Positions 1 through 9,600 are shown, counted from the first letter of the stretch. The stretch: 54,523 bases of DNA from Astrobacterium formosum (GCA_030848545.1 JAVDCA010000035.1:1-54523), one strand, 5' to 3'. Numbers and translations are program-made. Notes: generated by a model from the sequence alone, not told the origin.

Positions 1-2
1 AG

Positions 3-74
3 GCGCTGTCGGAAGACAGCCAGGTGCTCAAGGCCGAGGTGGAGAAATTCCTCGTCGGCGTGCGCGCCGCCTGA
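3..74 (+). CDS. C-terminal end of a probable methyl-accepting chemotaxis protein (partial)
   Basis: Only the last 23 codons and a TGA stop (72-74) are inside the window. The reading frame ends in EVEKFLVGVRAA, which resembles the end of alphaproteobacterial methyl-accepting chemotaxis proteins, where the signalling domain closes with a short 'EVe.FL..vRAA' tail. The rest of the gene lies to the left. The call rests on this tail alone, so other proteins cannot be excluded. Confidence 0.5.
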   Translation, partial: ALSEDSQVLKAEVEKFLVGVRAA

Positions 75-207
75 GGCGAGGCGGACGCGGCGAGGACGGG
101 CTTTACGCCCCGCCATTGGCGGGAAGCGTCGATCTCTGCCACAATGACGAGGGTATCGGTGCGGGCGTCCTGCCCGCACCGCCCGTTCGTCAACTGCCGC
201 GATTTCG

Positions 208-1563
208 ATGCCCCGCCCGAAGCCTCCCACGACTGCCCGACTCGCCACGGCGATGCTCGTCGTCGCTCTCTTTGCGGCCGGCGTCGCGCTGACACTGCGC
301 GTCTTTCACCCAGGCGTGATGACGTTCGACGGCCTCTACGTCCACATGGCGGCGATGAAGGGCGAATACGGCGACTGGCAATCGCCCGTGATGGTGGCGA
401 TCTGGCGCCTGATCGATCCCCTCGCGCCCGGCGCCGCCAGCATGTTCTATCTCACCGTCGCGCTCTACTGGGGCGCTTTCGCGGTGCTCGCCATGGCGGT
501 GATGCGCACGCGGCCCTGGGTGGCGCTCCTCGTCCCCCTCCTCGCTTTGTCGCCGCCGGCATTCGTGATCGCCGGGGTGATCTGGCGCGACGTCCTGTTC
601 ACCGCCGGATGGCTGCTCGCCGCTTCACTCGCTTTCGCGGTCGCCGGCCGGCGATGGCAGCTGCGGTTGCCCGTACAGGCGATCGCCCTCGCACTCGTTG
701 CCGCCGGGGTGCTGATCCGCCCCAACACGATCATCGCTGCGGCCATTCTCGCCGTCTATGTGATGTGGCCGGCTGCGATTTCGCTCAAGCGGGCCCTCGT
801 CGCCGTCGTACCCGTGATGGCGGCGTTGGCGGGCCTCGTCCACCTCGTCTATTACGGCGTGCTCGATGCCAAGCGCGAGCACGTCGTCCATGCGCTGTTC
901 GTCTACGACCTCGCCGGCATCACCCATTTTTCGGGCAGGAACGTCTTCCCGGTGCAATGGACGCCGGAAGAACAGCGCTTCCTCACCAGCGCCTGCTACG
1001 ATCCGCGCCTGTGGGACGTCTACTGGAACCGAGACTGCAAGTTCGTCATGGAGCGCATCGAGAAGCAGGAAGGACTGTTCGGCACCCCGGCGCTCAAAAA
1101 TGCCTGGATGGACGCCATCCTCGCCGAGCCGCGCGCCTATGTGACGCACCGCTCGACGGTCATGTGGACCCTGCTCACGGGCGACCACATCGTCGGCTGG
1201 TTCATCGATGTGGACAATCCGTCCGCCACGCTGCGGCCCCTTGATCCCGTGTTCCGACGTTTCGACGACATCCACGAGACCTTGCGCAAGACACCCATCT
1301 TCCGCGTCGGCCTGTGGGCTCTGGCATGCCTGGCCCTGACGCTGGCCGCATGGCGGCGGCGCCGGGAACCGAACGGCGCCTTCATCGTCGCGACCTCGGC
1401 GTCGGCTTTCATCTATGTGGCGAGCTACTGGCCGATCGCGGTCGCCGCCGACTATCGCTACGGCTACTGGGCGGCACTCGCCGCCCTGGCGGGCTTCGCC
1501 GTGTTGCTGGCCCGGCCCGATCCCGAAGTCCTGACAAAGCACCCGCGAGGTTTTGTTCCATAG
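208..1563 (+). CDS. Polytopic inner-membrane protein of unknown function (GT-C-like fold possible)
   Basis: A 451-residue protein with about ten hydrophobic segments, the first at residues 13-32 and the last near 425-440. A hydrophilic stretch around residues 215-330 contains FPVQWTPEEQRFL and a Cys-containing segment, and lies between the membrane blocks. The layout (short loop after helix 1 with MTFDGLYVHMAA, large loop between helix groups) resembles GT-C glycosyltransferases or other lipid-linked transferases, but I recognise no family motif. No clear ribosome binding site precedes the ATG at 208, and a later ATG at 253 is possible. It stands alone, between a chemoreceptor end and a phasin gene. 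Function unknown. Confidence 0.75.
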   Translation: MPRPKPPTTARLATAMLVVALFAAGVALTLRVFHPGVMTFDGLYVHMAAMKGEYGDWQSPVMVAIWRLIDPLAPGAASMFYLTVALYWGAFAVLAMAVMRTRPWVALLVPLLALSPPAFVIAGVIWRDVLFTAGWLLAASLAFAVAGRRWQLRLPVQAIALALVAAGVLIRPNTIIAAAILAVYVMWPAAISLKRALVAVVPVMAALAGLVHLVYYGVLDAKREHVVHALFVYDLAGITHFSGRNVFPVQWTPEEQRFLTSACYDPRLWDVYWNRDCKFVMERIEKQEGLFGTPALKNAWMDAILAEPRAYVTHRSTVMWTLLTGDHIVGWFIDVDNPSATLRPLDPVFRRFDDIHETLRKTPIFRVGLWALACLALTLAAWRRRREPNGAFIVATSASAFIYVASYWPIAVAADYRYGYWAALAALAGFAVLLARPDPEVLTKHPRGFVP

Positions 1564-1705
1564 CCTTCGCTGATGCAGCAATTTCCTTCGCGCTGCGGAA
1601 CGCGAACCCGTGGCGCACGTTGGTCTCGTAAGGACGGCGGCCAGGCGCAAACGGCGCGGCCGCCGGTTTTGCAAAGCCCGTCACAAACATACACGAGAGG
1701 GAACC

Positions 1706-2368
1706 ATGGCCAACCCGCGCCAGGACGATCGCACTCACCAATCCGCGCAAGCCGCTCAGCAGGCCGCACAGGACGCCGTCCGCCGCACCGGCGACGAATT
1801 CCGCAAGACCGCGGAAGATACTACCCGCAGGGCCACCGGCACCGCCGCCGATCTCTCCCGCTCGGCCCTCGACGCCGGCGAGCGCGCCACCCGCTCCGGC
1901 ACCGAGATCGTGCAGCACAATGCCGAGCTGATGCGCAAGGCTTGGCACTCCTACATCGACATGATGGCGCAGATGACCGGACGCTCGGCCGACGAGCTCG
2001 GCCGCGCGTTTCCGAACGCCAATCCGATGACCGGTGAGGATGCCCGCAAGTCCGCCGAACAATCGACCCGCAACGTCGACGCGGTGCTGGATTCCGGCAC
2101 CGTGCTCGCCAAGGGCATCGAGAACGTCACCCGCGAATGGGTCGACTTCGCCCGTGGGCGCGTCGAGCAAAATCTCGCCTCCTTCAGCCAGTTCACCAAG
2201 TGCCGCTCGCCGCAGCACGTGGCGGCGCTGCAGAGCGAGATGATGCGCGACAACATGGAGGGGCTTCTGCAGATTTCCCGCAAGGTGGCGGAAATCTCCG
2301 TGCGGGTCGCCGAAGACGCCATGGGCAAAGTCACCGACGCCGCCGAGAAGGCCAAGCAGGCGGCGTAG
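1706..2368 (+). CDS. Phasin family protein
   Basis: A 220-residue, Ala/Arg/Glu-rich, mostly helical protein. The N-terminal 75 residues are low complexity with repeated Q-A-A-Q-D-A-type segments and may form a coiled coil or amphipathic helix. From about residue 80 the sequence (AELMRKAWHSYIDMMAQMTG, and later VEQNLASFSQFTKC) is typical of the Phasin_2 family, which coats polyhydroxyalkanoate granules and limits their size. I chose the ATG at 1706 because GAGAGGGA lies 5-11 bases upstream; the longer open frame from 1610 has a basic, unphasin-like leader. It is followed by a hairpin that may end the transcript. The only cysteine lies near residue 167. Confidence 0.85.
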   Translation: MANPRQDDRTHQSAQAAQQAAQDAVRRTGDEFRKTAEDTTRRATGTAADLSRSALDAGERATRSGTEIVQHNAELMRKAWHSYIDMMAQMTGRSADELGRAFPNANPMTGEDARKSAEQSTRNVDAVLDSGTVLAKGIENVTREWVDFARGRVEQNLASFSQFTKCRSPQHVAALQSEMMRDNMEGLLQISRKVAEISVRVAEDAMGKVTDAAEKAKQAA

Positions 2369-2390
2369 CCTCCGACGGATTGCGCCGAAC

Positions 2391-2423
2391 GGCGCCCTCT
2401 CTCCTGGCGGCGAGAAGGGCGCC
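2391..2423 (+). terminator. Probable rho-independent terminator after the phasin gene
   Basis: An 8-bp perfect stem (GGCGCCCT at 2391-2398, AGGGCGCC at 2416-2423) with a loop of 17 bases, followed by TTCTCCCC. The T tract is weak. It begins 22 bases after the phasin stop. Confidence 0.5.
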
Positions 2424-2588
2424 TTCTCCCCATCGCATAGCGCGGACTCGGGCGGAGCGGCGGATCCACACGAACAGAATGTCTCCGCTCGCCCGGGGGG
2501 GCTGGCCTACGTGGATTCGACCTATCCGCCCCGTCGGCCCCCCGCGATCCCGAAAACAGCAAACGACTCGTCACATAACGCGAAGAAT

Positions 2589-2621
2589 ACTGATCGTGTT
2601 CATACGAATTCCTCGATCAGT
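2589..2621. promoter_or_regulatory. 8-bp inverted repeat in the AT-rich region before the histidine kinase
   Basis: ACTGATCG (2589-2596) and CGATCAGT (2614-2621) form a perfect inverted repeat with a 17-base spacer. It sits in the locally AT-rich stretch 2570-2660, where the promoter of the histidine kinase should lie. It may be an operator; nothing identifies the protein that would bind. The rest of the 327-base gap 2369-2695 holds only the terminator-like hairpin. Confidence 0.3.
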
Positions 2622-2695
2622 TATATATCCTTATAAGCGAATTTTCGTTGATGGTATCGCGTCGGTTTCAGCGTGCTCGAACACGAGGTGGGCCG

Positions 2696-4972
2696 ATGCG
2701 GGCGCTGATCTACGATCGCGAGCATTCGCTCGCCTGGTATCTTTCACTGCTGATCGCGGTCCTGGCGATCCCGCTCCTCGCCCTGACGATCATTCCGACC
2801 GCCAACTTCATCCGGGCCGAGCACCTTCGCCTGGAGGCGGTGGCGAGCGAGTCGCGGGAAGACGTTCTCTCGCGCGTCGACAGCGAGCTGTCCGCAAAAC
2901 TGTCGCTGTTGCGCGCGCTGGCGACGTCACGTGCGCTCTACAGCGGCGAGATCGACCAATTCGAAGCCCAGGCACGGGAACTCGCCGCCGACGGCGGCTT
3001 CTTCATCACTTTGCGCGACCGGGCCGGCCGAATGCTCGTCAATACCCTCAACCCGCGCGGAAGGCCGCTGCCCGATCTGCCGGCGCCCGTGGGTACCGAG
3101 GCCATCGACGCGCAACCGCACATTTCCGACTTCGCACGGGAACCGCTGACCAGGCAGTTCGTCAGCGTTGTCGTCCTTCCGGTCATGCGCGGCGGTGAAC
3201 TCGCATACACCCTCAAGGCCGGGCTGACCTCCGCCTCTTTCGCCGATCTGCTGCGCCGGGCCGGGCCGAGCTCGCCCTATTATGCGGTGCTGGCCGATCG
3301 CACCGGGACGATCATTGCGAGCGGTGAGCAAAACGAAAGATTCGTCGGCAAGGAACTGCCGGGCTTCCGAGAGATCACCCTGTCGGAAGGCACCTGGTCC
3401 GGCCTCAGTCCGCTGGGAATCCCCGTCTATCGCGTCCATCGTCGTTCGCTCCTGTCCGGCTGGATCGTCGCCGTCGCAGTGCCGCAAGCGTTCGTGACCG
3501 CGATTCCATACCAATCCATCGCCCTCGCGCTTGGATTGGGCACGGCCGTCGCCGGCGTGGCGCTGGGTTGCGGAATCTTCCTCTCCACGAGAATGGCTCA
3601 CGCGTTCCAGGCGCTCAACACCTACGCGCGGGAGATCGGCGAGGGCACTGTCGTCGCGGCGCCGCACAGTTCGTTGCGGGAAGCGAATGAGATCGGATTT
3701 GCCCTGGAGCAGGCAGGCCGCAAGCTGAACAACAACACCCTGGCGTTGAAGCACGACAAGGACCTGCTGGAAAGCCGCGTCGCCGAGCGGACGGAGGAAT
3801 TGAAAGCCGCAAAGACGTCCGCCGAATCGGCCCGTGAACGCGCCGAAACCGCCAACGAGGCCAAGACGCAGTTCCTGGCATCGATGAGCCACGAACTGCG
3901 CACTCCGCTGAATGCGATATGCGGATATTCCCAGCTCTTGCAGCTTTCCGGCGACGCCCTGACACAGGAGCGTCAAAACAGCTATACGCAGAACATCATC
4001 GACGCGAGCGAGACGCTCAAGAGCGTCGTCGACGAGGTACTCGATCTCGCTCGCGTCGAAGCCGGCCGGATCGATCTCAAGACCGAGCCGGTGGACTGTC
4101 TCGAAGCGTTGACGGAAGTGTGCCGCACGCTCGAGCCGATGGCCAAGGCCAAGCGGGTCGCGTTCGCGGTCGACACCTCCATCAATTTGCCGTCGGTCCT
4201 CGCCGACCGCAAGCGCCTGATCCAGATCCTGCTCAATCTCGGAAGCAATGCCATCAAGTACAATGTCGAGAACGGCTGGGCCCGGTTCACAGCCTGTCCG
4301 GCCCGGGGGCGCATGGTGCGCTTTTCCGTGCGCGACAATGGCCGCGGAATCCCGCCGGGGCGGCAGAGCGAGGTCTTCACGCCCTTCAATCGTCTCGGCG
4401 CCGAGATGAGTTCCGTGGACGGCACCGGCGTCGGCCTCACGATATCGCGCAAGCTCGCCCATGCGATGCATGGCGAAATGGGTTTCGACAGCGTTCCGGG
4501 CGCCGGCACCCTGTTCTGGGTGGATATCCCGATCGCCGACGAGGCCGCGGTCGTTCACCGGCTGCCGACGACGCCGTCGAGCGAAGCGATCGTCAATTGC
4601 CGTTCCACGGTTCTCTATATCGAGGACAAGGTGACGAACCTGGAACTCGTGCGCAGCATCCTCGAATCGCGAACCGGATTGCGCCTTGTGGTGGCGCAGA
4701 CCGTCCGCGACGGCGTCGAGCTTGCCCGTACGGTGAGGCCTGCCCTGGTCATCACCGACATCCATCTCTCCGACGGCAAGGGCTTCGACGTCCTGAAGAG
4801 GCTGCGCGACGATCCGGAAACCGCACACATCCCGGTCATCGCCCTGACGGCCGACGCGATGTCGGCCAACATGGAGAACATGGAGCGGGTCGGATTCGAC
4901 CACATCGTCACCAAGCCCTTCAAGGTGCCCGAGCTGCTGGAGGCCGTGCATCAGAGCCTGCTGGCGGCATGA
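2696..4972 (+). CDS. Membrane-bound hybrid sensor histidine kinase with C-terminal receiver domain
   Basis: A 758-residue two-component sensor. Membrane helix 1 is at about residues 15-38 and helix 2 near 270-295, enclosing a roughly 230-residue periplasmic sensing region of Cache-like size. A linker and coiled coil follow. The HisKA motif SHELRTPLNAI places the phosphoacceptor at His399. The ATPase domain shows the N box (LLNLGSNAIKYN), G1 (DNGRGIP) and G2 (GTGVGLTIS). A receiver domain fills the last 130 residues, with the phosphoacceptor at about Asp688 (VITDIHLSDGKGF), Thr (ALTAD) and Lys (TKPFK). I prefer the ATG at 2696 because GAGGTGGG lies just upstream; an in-frame ATG at 2651 lacks this. 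No DNA-binding partner is adjacent, so the output and signal are unknown. Confidence 0.9.
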   Translation: MRALIYDREHSLAWYLSLLIAVLAIPLLALTIIPTANFIRAEHLRLEAVASESREDVLSRVDSELSAKLSLLRALATSRALYSGEIDQFEAQARELAADGGFFITLRDRAGRMLVNTLNPRGRPLPDLPAPVGTEAIDAQPHISDFAREPLTRQFVSVVVLPVMRGGELAYTLKAGLTSASFADLLRRAGPSSPYYAVLADRTGTIIASGEQNERFVGKELPGFREITLSEGTWSGLSPLGIPVYRVHRRSLLSGWIVAVAVPQAFVTAIPYQSIALALGLGTAVAGVALGCGIFLSTRMAHAFQALNTYAREIGEGTVVAAPHSSLREANEIGFALEQAGRKLNNNTLALKHDKDLLESRVAERTEELKAAKTSAESARERAETANEAKTQFLASMSHELRTPLNAICGYSQLLQLSGDALTQERQNSYTQNIIDASETLKSVVDEVLDLARVEAGRIDLKTEPVDCLEALTEVCRTLEPMAKAKRVAFAVDTSINLPSVLADRKRLIQILLNLGSNAIKYNVENGWARFTACPARGRMVRFSVRDNGRGIPPGRQSEVFTPFNRLGAEMSSVDGTGVGLTISRKLAHAMHGEMGFDSVPGAGTLFWVDIPIADEAAVVHRLPTTPSSEAIVNCRSTVLYIEDKVTNLELVRSILESRTGLRLVVAQTVRDGVELARTVRPALVITDIHLSDGKGFDVLKRLRDDPETAHIPVIALTADAMSANMENMERVGFDHIVTKPFKVPELLEAVHQSLLAA

Positions 4973-5070
4973 GTCGCGGGCAAACGCGCCGATGTACGGA
5001 CTGCACCGCTTGACCAAGATCCCGCTGCGCTCGACGGGCGCCGGCAGGGACGCCCGGAAAACGCCGCTCC

Positions 5071-6246
5071 TCAGGGCTTCAGCACCACCTTGACGCAGCC
5101 GTCCTCCTTGTCGCGGAAGGTCTTGTAGAGGGCCGGGCCGTCTTCGAGCGGGGCCCGGTGGGTGATCACGAAGCTCGGATCAATCTGGCCTTCCTCGATC
5201 CGCTTCAACAGATCCTCGGCGTAGCGATTGACGTGGGTCTGGCCGGTGCGGATGGTCAGCCCCTTGTTCATGGCGGCGCCGAACGGGATCTTGTCCAGAA
5301 AGCCCCCGTAGACGCCCGGCACCGACACGATGCCGGCCGGCCGGCACGCCATGATGGCGGTGCGCAGGACGTGCGGACGGTCGGTTCCGAGCATCATCGC
5401 CGCCTTGGCCTTGTCGATCATGGCGTCGAACGAGGCGGTGGCGTGCGACTCGGCACCGACGGCGTCGATGCACTTGTCGGGCCCGTGGCCGCCGGTCATG
5501 TCCTTGAGCTGCTCCGGAATGGTCTCCTCGATGCCGTCGAAATTGATGATGTCGGCGCCGAGCGCCTGCGCCATGGCGAGGCGCTCGGGCACGCGATCGA
5601 TGGCGATGACGCGCTGGGCGCCGAGCATGAGGGCACTCTTGATGCAGAACAGGCCAACCGGCCCGCAGCCCCACACGGCGACGATGTCGGTCGGCTCGAT
5701 CTCGCAATTGACCGCCGCCATCCAGCCGGTCGGGAAGATGTCGCCCAGGAACAGGACCTGCTCGTCGGTCAAGCCGTTCGGCACCTTGACGGGGGCGACG
5801 TCGGCGTAGGGCACGCGCACATATTCGGCCTGGCCGCCCCAGTAGCCGCCGGTCAGATGCGAATAGCCGAACAGGCCGGCGGTCGGATAACCGAACATCT
5901 TGGTGGCCATGTCGTAGTTGCGGTTGGTCTTCTCGCACACCGACCAGTTGCCGCGCCGGCACTGCACGCACTCGCCGCAGCAGATGGTGAACGGCACGAC
6001 GACGCGATCCCCCACCTTGAGCTTCTTGTTCTCGGACCCGACCTCGACCACTTCGCCCATGAATTCGTGACCGAGCACGTCGCCGGATTCCATGAACGGG
6101 ATATAGCCGTCGTAGAGGTGCAGGTCGGAGCCGCAGATGGCGCAGCTCGTCACCTTGATGATGGCGTCGCGCGGCTGTTCGATTCTCGGGTCGGGCACTT
6201 CCTCGCAACGCACGTCACCCTTTCCGTGCCAGCACAACGCCTTCAT
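5071..6246 (-). CDS. Zinc-dependent alcohol dehydrogenase (formaldehyde-dehydrogenase-like MDR family)
   Basis: A 391-residue medium-chain dehydrogenase. The catalytic zinc site is visible in [13 protein letters not shown] and [10 protein letters not shown], and the structural zinc site in the cluster [17 protein letters not shown]. The nucleotide-binding region reads [11 protein letters not shown] followed by an acidic residue (AIDRVPERL), pointing to NAD(H). The family includes glutathione-independent formaldehyde dehydrogenases and threonine/alcohol dehydrogenases, so the substrate is open. The ATG at 6246 was chosen because AGGGAGA precedes it at proper distance and the protein starts [12 protein letters not shown], typical of the family; a longer open frame upstream runs into a dispersed repeat. 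It is a single gene on the minus strand, divergent from the ABC transporter operon. Confidence 0.88.
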   Translation of the reverse strand: MKALCWHGKGDVRCEEVPDPRIEQPRDAIIKVTSCAICGSDLHLYDGYIPFMESGDVLGHEFMGEVVEVGSENKKLKVGDRVVVPFTICCGECVQCRRGNWSVCEKTNRNYDMATKMFGYPTAGLFGYSHLTGGYWGGQAEYVRVPYADVAPVKVPNGLTDEQVLFLGDIFPTGWMAAVNCEIEPTDIVAVWGCGPVGLFCIKSALMLGAQRVIAIDRVPERLAMAQALGADIINFDGIEETIPEQLKDMTGGHGPDKCIDAVGAESHATASFDAMIDKAKAAMMLGTDRPHVLRTAIMACRPAGIVSVPGVYGGFLDKIPFGAAMNKGLTIRTGQTHVNRYAEDLLKRIEEGQIDPSFVITHRAPLEDGPALYKTFRDKEDGCVKVVLKP

Positions 6247-6281
6247 GTGGTGTTTCTCCCTGGACTGCCGCTCCGAGCCAA

Positions 6282-6330
6282 GCCCCGGGTCTGCGCAGCA
6301 GCATTGCATGCTGCAGCGCGCCCGGGGCAC
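6282..6330 (+). repeat. 49-bp dispersed palindromic repeat, copy 1
   Basis: The segment starts GCCCCGGGTCTGCGCAGCAG and ends GCGCCCGGGGCAC. Its ends (CCCCGGG and CCCGGGG) pair and its middle (GCAGCAT, ATGCTGC) also pairs, giving a long imperfect hairpin. An identical 49-base copy lies in inverted orientation at 26619-26667. It sits just upstream of the alcohol dehydrogenase start. Confidence 0.85.
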
Positions 6331-6701
6331 GCACTGAGCCGGTCACCCGACAACCGTATGAGGCAACGGAGAAGTTCGTCACGCGTTCCGCCGGACAGCC
6401 GACACAGAACGTCGGTCATTCGCGAAGGCCGGGCTCACCGAGGTGATGCACAGCCGCCGGATCCAGCATGCGATTTGTGCTGCCGCGGGAGCACCGAGGG
6501 GCAATTCCATCTTCGTGTGATCTGCACTTCGAACACACATTCTCCTGCGAACAGGGAATATTCGGTGCCGTAGCCGCATCCATCGATCCGCGCGGCGAAC
6601 CGGCGCCCCCGGGGAACCGGAGAGCTTCGCCCGGCGTTGAGTGAAATGGCCGCTGCTGGGTGGGCCGGCCATGGGCAGCGAGACTGCCAGGGAACAGCAA
6701 C
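6331..6701. other. Intergenic region between divergent alcohol dehydrogenase and cystine-type ABC operon
   Basis: No convincing gene is seen here. The region must hold the promoters of both flanking divergent units, but I could not identify a -35/-10 or sigma-54 pair. A Shine-Dalgarno (AGGGAA) at 6689-6694 belongs to the downstream gene. Confidence 0.5.
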
Positions 6702-7481
6702 ATGATCTTCTCCCGGACCCTGTTCGCGGCTGCCGTGGCGGCAACGCTGCAATTTTTCGTTCCCGCCATCGCGATCGCCGACGATCTCACGGCCATCAGG
6801 CAGGCCGGCGTCATCAGGATCGGCACCGAGGGCACCTACCCGCCGTTCACGTTCCACGACGCGTCCAACAAGCTGACCGGTTTCGACGTCGAGATCGGCC
6901 GCGAGGTCGCCAAGCGCCTCGGCGTCAATGCCGAATTCCTCGAAGGCAAGTGGGACGGGTTGATCGCCGGCCTCGATGCGCGCCGCTACGACGCCGTCAT
7001 CAACCAGGTCGGCATCACCGAGGCCCGCAAGGCCAAGTACGACTTCTCCAACCCCTATATCGCGTCGCGGGCGGTGCTGATCGTGCGCAACGACAACGAT
7101 GCCATCAGGACGTTCGCCGACCTCAAGGGCAAGAAGTCCGCCCAGTCGCTCACCAGCAATTTCGGTAAGCTCGCCGAGCAGCACGGCGCCACCCTGGTCG
7201 GGACCGACGGATTCGACCAGTCGATCCAGCTCGTCCTCAACGGCCGTGCCGACGCCACCATCAACGACAGCCTGTCCTTCCTCGATTTCAGGAAGCACAA
7301 GCCCGACGCCAAGGTGCGGGTCGTCGCCCAGCAGAGCAATGCCGACCATTCCGGCATCATCGTGCGCAAGGGCAATCCCGATCTCGTCGCCGCCATCAAC
7401 AAGGCGCTCGACGACATCAAACGGGATGGCACCTACGAGCGGCTCGCCGCGACTTATTTCGGCGCCGACGTCTCCAATTGA
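6702..7481 (+). CDS. Periplasmic cystine/polar amino acid-binding protein of an ABC transporter
   Basis: A 259-residue family 3 solute-binding protein. Residues 1-20 or so form a signal peptide (hydrophobic core ending IAIADD). The mature part shows IRIGTEGTYPPFTF, GFDVEIGREVAKRLG and DGLIAGLDARRYDAVINQVG, the signature segments of the cystine-binding group (FliY/TcyA). The substrate is inferred from this resemblance; other polar amino acids are possible. Start ATG at 6702 has AGGGAA upstream and gives a normal signal peptide. It is the first gene of a three-gene transporter unit, 69 bases before the permease. Confidence 0.85.
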   Translation: MIFSRTLFAAAVAATLQFFVPAIAIADDLTAIRQAGVIRIGTEGTYPPFTFHDASNKLTGFDVEIGREVAKRLGVNAEFLEGKWDGLIAGLDARRYDAVINQVGITEARKAKYDFSNPYIASRAVLIVRNDNDAIRTFADLKGKKSAQSLTSNFGKLAEQHGATLVGTDGFDQSIQLVLNGRADATINDSLSFLDFRKHKPDAKVRVVAQQSNADHSGIIVRKGNPDLVAAINKALDDIKRDGTYERLAATYFGADVSN

Positions 7482-7550
7482 CGTCTGCGGCCGGTCGATC
7501 GATGCCGGCCTTCGCCCGGGCCGGCCCGCACCTATGGACGGACGCTGCCC

Positions 7551-8231
7551 GTGCCGCACTGGCTCGATTTGATGTTGCAATCCCTCGGCCCTCTCCTGTG
7601 GGCCGGGCTCGTCTTCACCGTGCCGCTGACCCTCCTCGCCTTCGCGCTCGGGCTTGGGCTCGGCTTTCTGACCGCCCTCGCCCGGCTGTACGGGCCGCGG
7701 CCGCTCGCCGCCCTGGCGCGCTTCTACGTCTGGATCATCCGCGGCACGCCGCTCCTGGTGCAGCTCTTCGTCATCTTCTACGGGCTGCCGAGCCTCGGCA
7801 TCCTGCTCGACGCATTCCCGGCGGCACTCATCGGCTTCACCATCAATGTGGGCGCCTATACGTCGGAGATCGTGCGGGCGGTCATCGCCGCCATTCCCAA
7901 GGGCCAGTGGGAAGCGAGCTTCTCCATCGGCATGAGCTGGTCGCAGGCGATGCGCCGCACCGTGCTGCCGCAGGCGTCGCGCATCGCGGTGCCGCCGCTG
8001 TCGAACTCGTTCATCTCGCTCGTGAAGGACACCTCGCTCGCCGCCGCGATCACGGTGCCGGAGCTGTTCCAGGCGGCGCAACGCGTGGTCGCCACCACCT
8101 ACGAGCCGTTGATCATCTATGTGGAGGCGGCGCTGATCTATCTCGCGCTGAGCTCGGTCCTCTCCGCCCTGCAGAATCGTCTGGAGGCGGCCCTGGCGCG
8201 CTCGGCCGGCGCGCTGGAGCCGGCCGCATGA
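7551..8231 (+). CDS. Amino acid (cystine-type) ABC transporter permease
   Basis: A 226-residue inner-membrane permease of the His/Glu/Gln/Arg family with about five helices. The EAA loop that docks to the ATPase is seen in EASFSIGMSWSQAMRRTVLP, followed by the conserved QASRIAVPPLSNSFI and LVKDTSL segments. An N-terminal helix at residues 17-40 is typical. The start is a GTG at 7551. The stop codon overlaps the start of the ATPase gene (ATGA, 8228-8231), so the two are translationally coupled. Only one permease gene is present, so it would act as a homodimer, as in cystine transporters. Confidence 0.9.
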   Translation: MPHWLDLMLQSLGPLLWAGLVFTVPLTLLAFALGLGLGFLTALARLYGPRPLAALARFYVWIIRGTPLLVQLFVIFYGLPSLGILLDAFPAALIGFTINVGAYTSEIVRAVIAAIPKGQWEASFSIGMSWSQAMRRTVLPQASRIAVPPLSNSFISLVKDTSLAAAITVPELFQAAQRVVATTYEPLIIYVEAALIYLALSSVLSALQNRLEAALARSAGALEPAA

Positions 8232-9013
8232 TCCGGCTCACCCATATCGACAAGCGGTTCGGGCGATCGGAGGTCCTCAGACGCGTGAGCGTCAGCGCCC
8301 GCGAGGGTTCCGTCACCGCCCTCATCGGCCCCTCGGGCGCCGGCAAGAGCACGCTGCTGCGCTGCGTGAACCTGCTGGAAATCCCCGATGCGGGCGAGCT
8401 CGTGCTCGGCGAGGAGGTCGTGCATTTCGGCTCCCACCCGCCGGGCCGGGAAGCGATCCGGCGCGTCCGGCGCCAGACCGGCATGGTGTTCCAGAACTTT
8501 CAGCTCTTCCCGCACCGCACCGCCCTCGGCAATGTCATGGAAGGCCTCCTGGTGGTGCAGAGATGGCCGCAGGAGAAGGCGCGCGCCCATGCGTTCGAAC
8601 TCCTCGACAAGGTCGGGCTGGCGGACAAGGCGCGATCCTGGCCGGCACAACTCTCGGGCGGCCAGCAGCAGCGCGTCGCCATCGCCCGCGCGCTCGCCTC
8701 TGCGCCGCGCGTGCTCCTGTGCGACGAGCCCACATCGGCCCTCGACCCGGAGCTCGCCCTCGAAGTCGTCGAGGTTCTGACAGATCTGGCCCGCGACGGC
8801 ACGACCATGATCATCGCCACCCACGACCTGCGCCTCGCCGCCCAGGTCGCCGGCGAGGTCGTGGTGCTCGAAGCCGGCGAAGTCATCGAAAGCGGCCCCG
8901 CGACGGCGCTGTTCAACAATCCCCGTCACGAGCGCACCCAACGATTCATCGCGACTCTGGGCCACGCCCACCCATCCGCCGGGATCGGCACGATCTCCCA
9001 ACGGGCCTCGTGA
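8228..9013 (+). CDS. Amino acid (cystine-type) ABC transporter ATP-binding protein
   Basis: A 261-residue ABC ATPase. Walker A is [11 protein letters not shown], the Q loop lies in [14 protein letters not shown], the signature is [15 protein letters not shown], Walker B is [12 protein letters not shown] and the switch histidine is in IIATHDL. These match the polar amino acid importer group. It overlaps the permease by four bases and completes the binding protein-permease-ATPase unit. It extends about 15 residues past the usual end of the family. The transcript probably ends in the AT-richer stretch after 9013, although no clear terminator is visible. Confidence 0.92.
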   Translation: MIRLTHIDKRFGRSEVLRRVSVSAREGSVTALIGPSGAGKSTLLRCVNLLEIPDAGELVLGEEVVHFGSHPPGREAIRRVRRQTGMVFQNFQLFPHRTALGNVMEGLLVVQRWPQEKARAHAFELLDKVGLADKARSWPAQLSGGQQQRVAIARALASAPRVLLCDEPTSALDPELALEVVEVLTDLARDGTTMIIATHDLRLAAQVAGEVVVLEAGEVIESGPATALFNNPRHERTQRFIATLGHAHPSAGIGTISQRAS

Positions 9014-9164
9014 CGGCACCTTCTTACCATAGTCGCATCACATATACATATTGTGGAATTCATATGTAACTTGACGATGCTCAATTTCCCGCTCGCCAAT
9101 CCGGCCTAGAAGGACGCATCGCGCCGGCCGGAATGCCGGCGGTCTTGTGGTTGGAGGTATTGAG

Positions 9165-9512
9165 ATGCGACTGAACTGGCCGGAACTCACCAAAGAGCTC
9201 AGCGGCGGACTGAAAAACCTGCGCGCCGGCACGCCGGACGTCATGAAAGCGTTTTCCGGCCTCGCCCAGGCGGCGCTCGCCCCCAAAGCCCTCGACACCA
9301 AGACCAAGGAACTGATTGCGCTCGGCATCGCGGTCGCGGTGCGTTGCGACGACTGCATCGCCTTCCACGTCAAGGCCGTCATCGACGCCAAGGCGACCCG
9401 CGAAGAGGTCAACGACGTGCTCGGCATGGCGATCTACATGGGCGGCGGCCCGTCGGTCATGTACGCCAACCACGTTCTCGAAGCCTACGACCAGTTCGCC
9501 CCCAAGGCGTAG
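9165..9512 (+). CDS. Carboxymuconolactone decarboxylase family protein (AhpD-like)
   Basis: A 115-residue all-helical protein. The redox motif CDDCIAFH matches the CxxC...H core of the AhpD/CMD family, whose members act as peroxidase-linked reductants or decarboxylases. Flanking conserved parts are KTKELIALGIAVAVRC and VNDVLGMAIYMGGGPSVMYA. The start ATG at 9165 is set by a strong GGAGGT at 9153-9158; an upstream in-frame start at 9147 is less likely. It stands alone. Its physiological partner is unknown. Confidence 0.88.
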   Translation: MRLNWPELTKELSGGLKNLRAGTPDVMKAFSGLAQAALAPKALDTKTKELIALGIAVAVRCDDCIAFHVKAVIDAKATREEVNDVLGMAIYMGGGPSVMYANHVLEAYDQFAPKA

Positions 9513-9546
9513 GCACCCCAAGTACCCCCCGCGACGCTGTCTCACC

Positions 9547-9600
9547 GTCCCCTCCCCCGCTTGCGGGGGAGGGAGTCCGAGGCTCGGGGGAGGGAGTCCG
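9547..9600 (+). repeat. Short GC palindromic repeat (CCCTCCCCCGC family)
   Basis: CCCTCCCCCGCTTGCGGGGG is followed by AGGGAG and then a further GGGGGAGGGAGTCC copy. It is a short hairpin element of the same general type as the longer repeats elsewhere in the window. It occupies the gap after the AhpD-like gene. Confidence 0.7.

Noticed and set aside
2927-5017. Long minus-strand open frame (about 700 codons) opposite the histidine kinase
   Set aside because: It is a GC-bias shadow: no recognisable domain, His/Arg/Gly-rich composition, and fully opposite a protein with clear kinase motifs.
9040-9067. ACATAT...ATATGT inverted repeat after the ABC transporter ATPase gene
   Set aside because: Six-base AT arms separated by 16 bases are too short to support as an operator; it may simply be an AT-rich promoter stretch for the AhpD-like gene.
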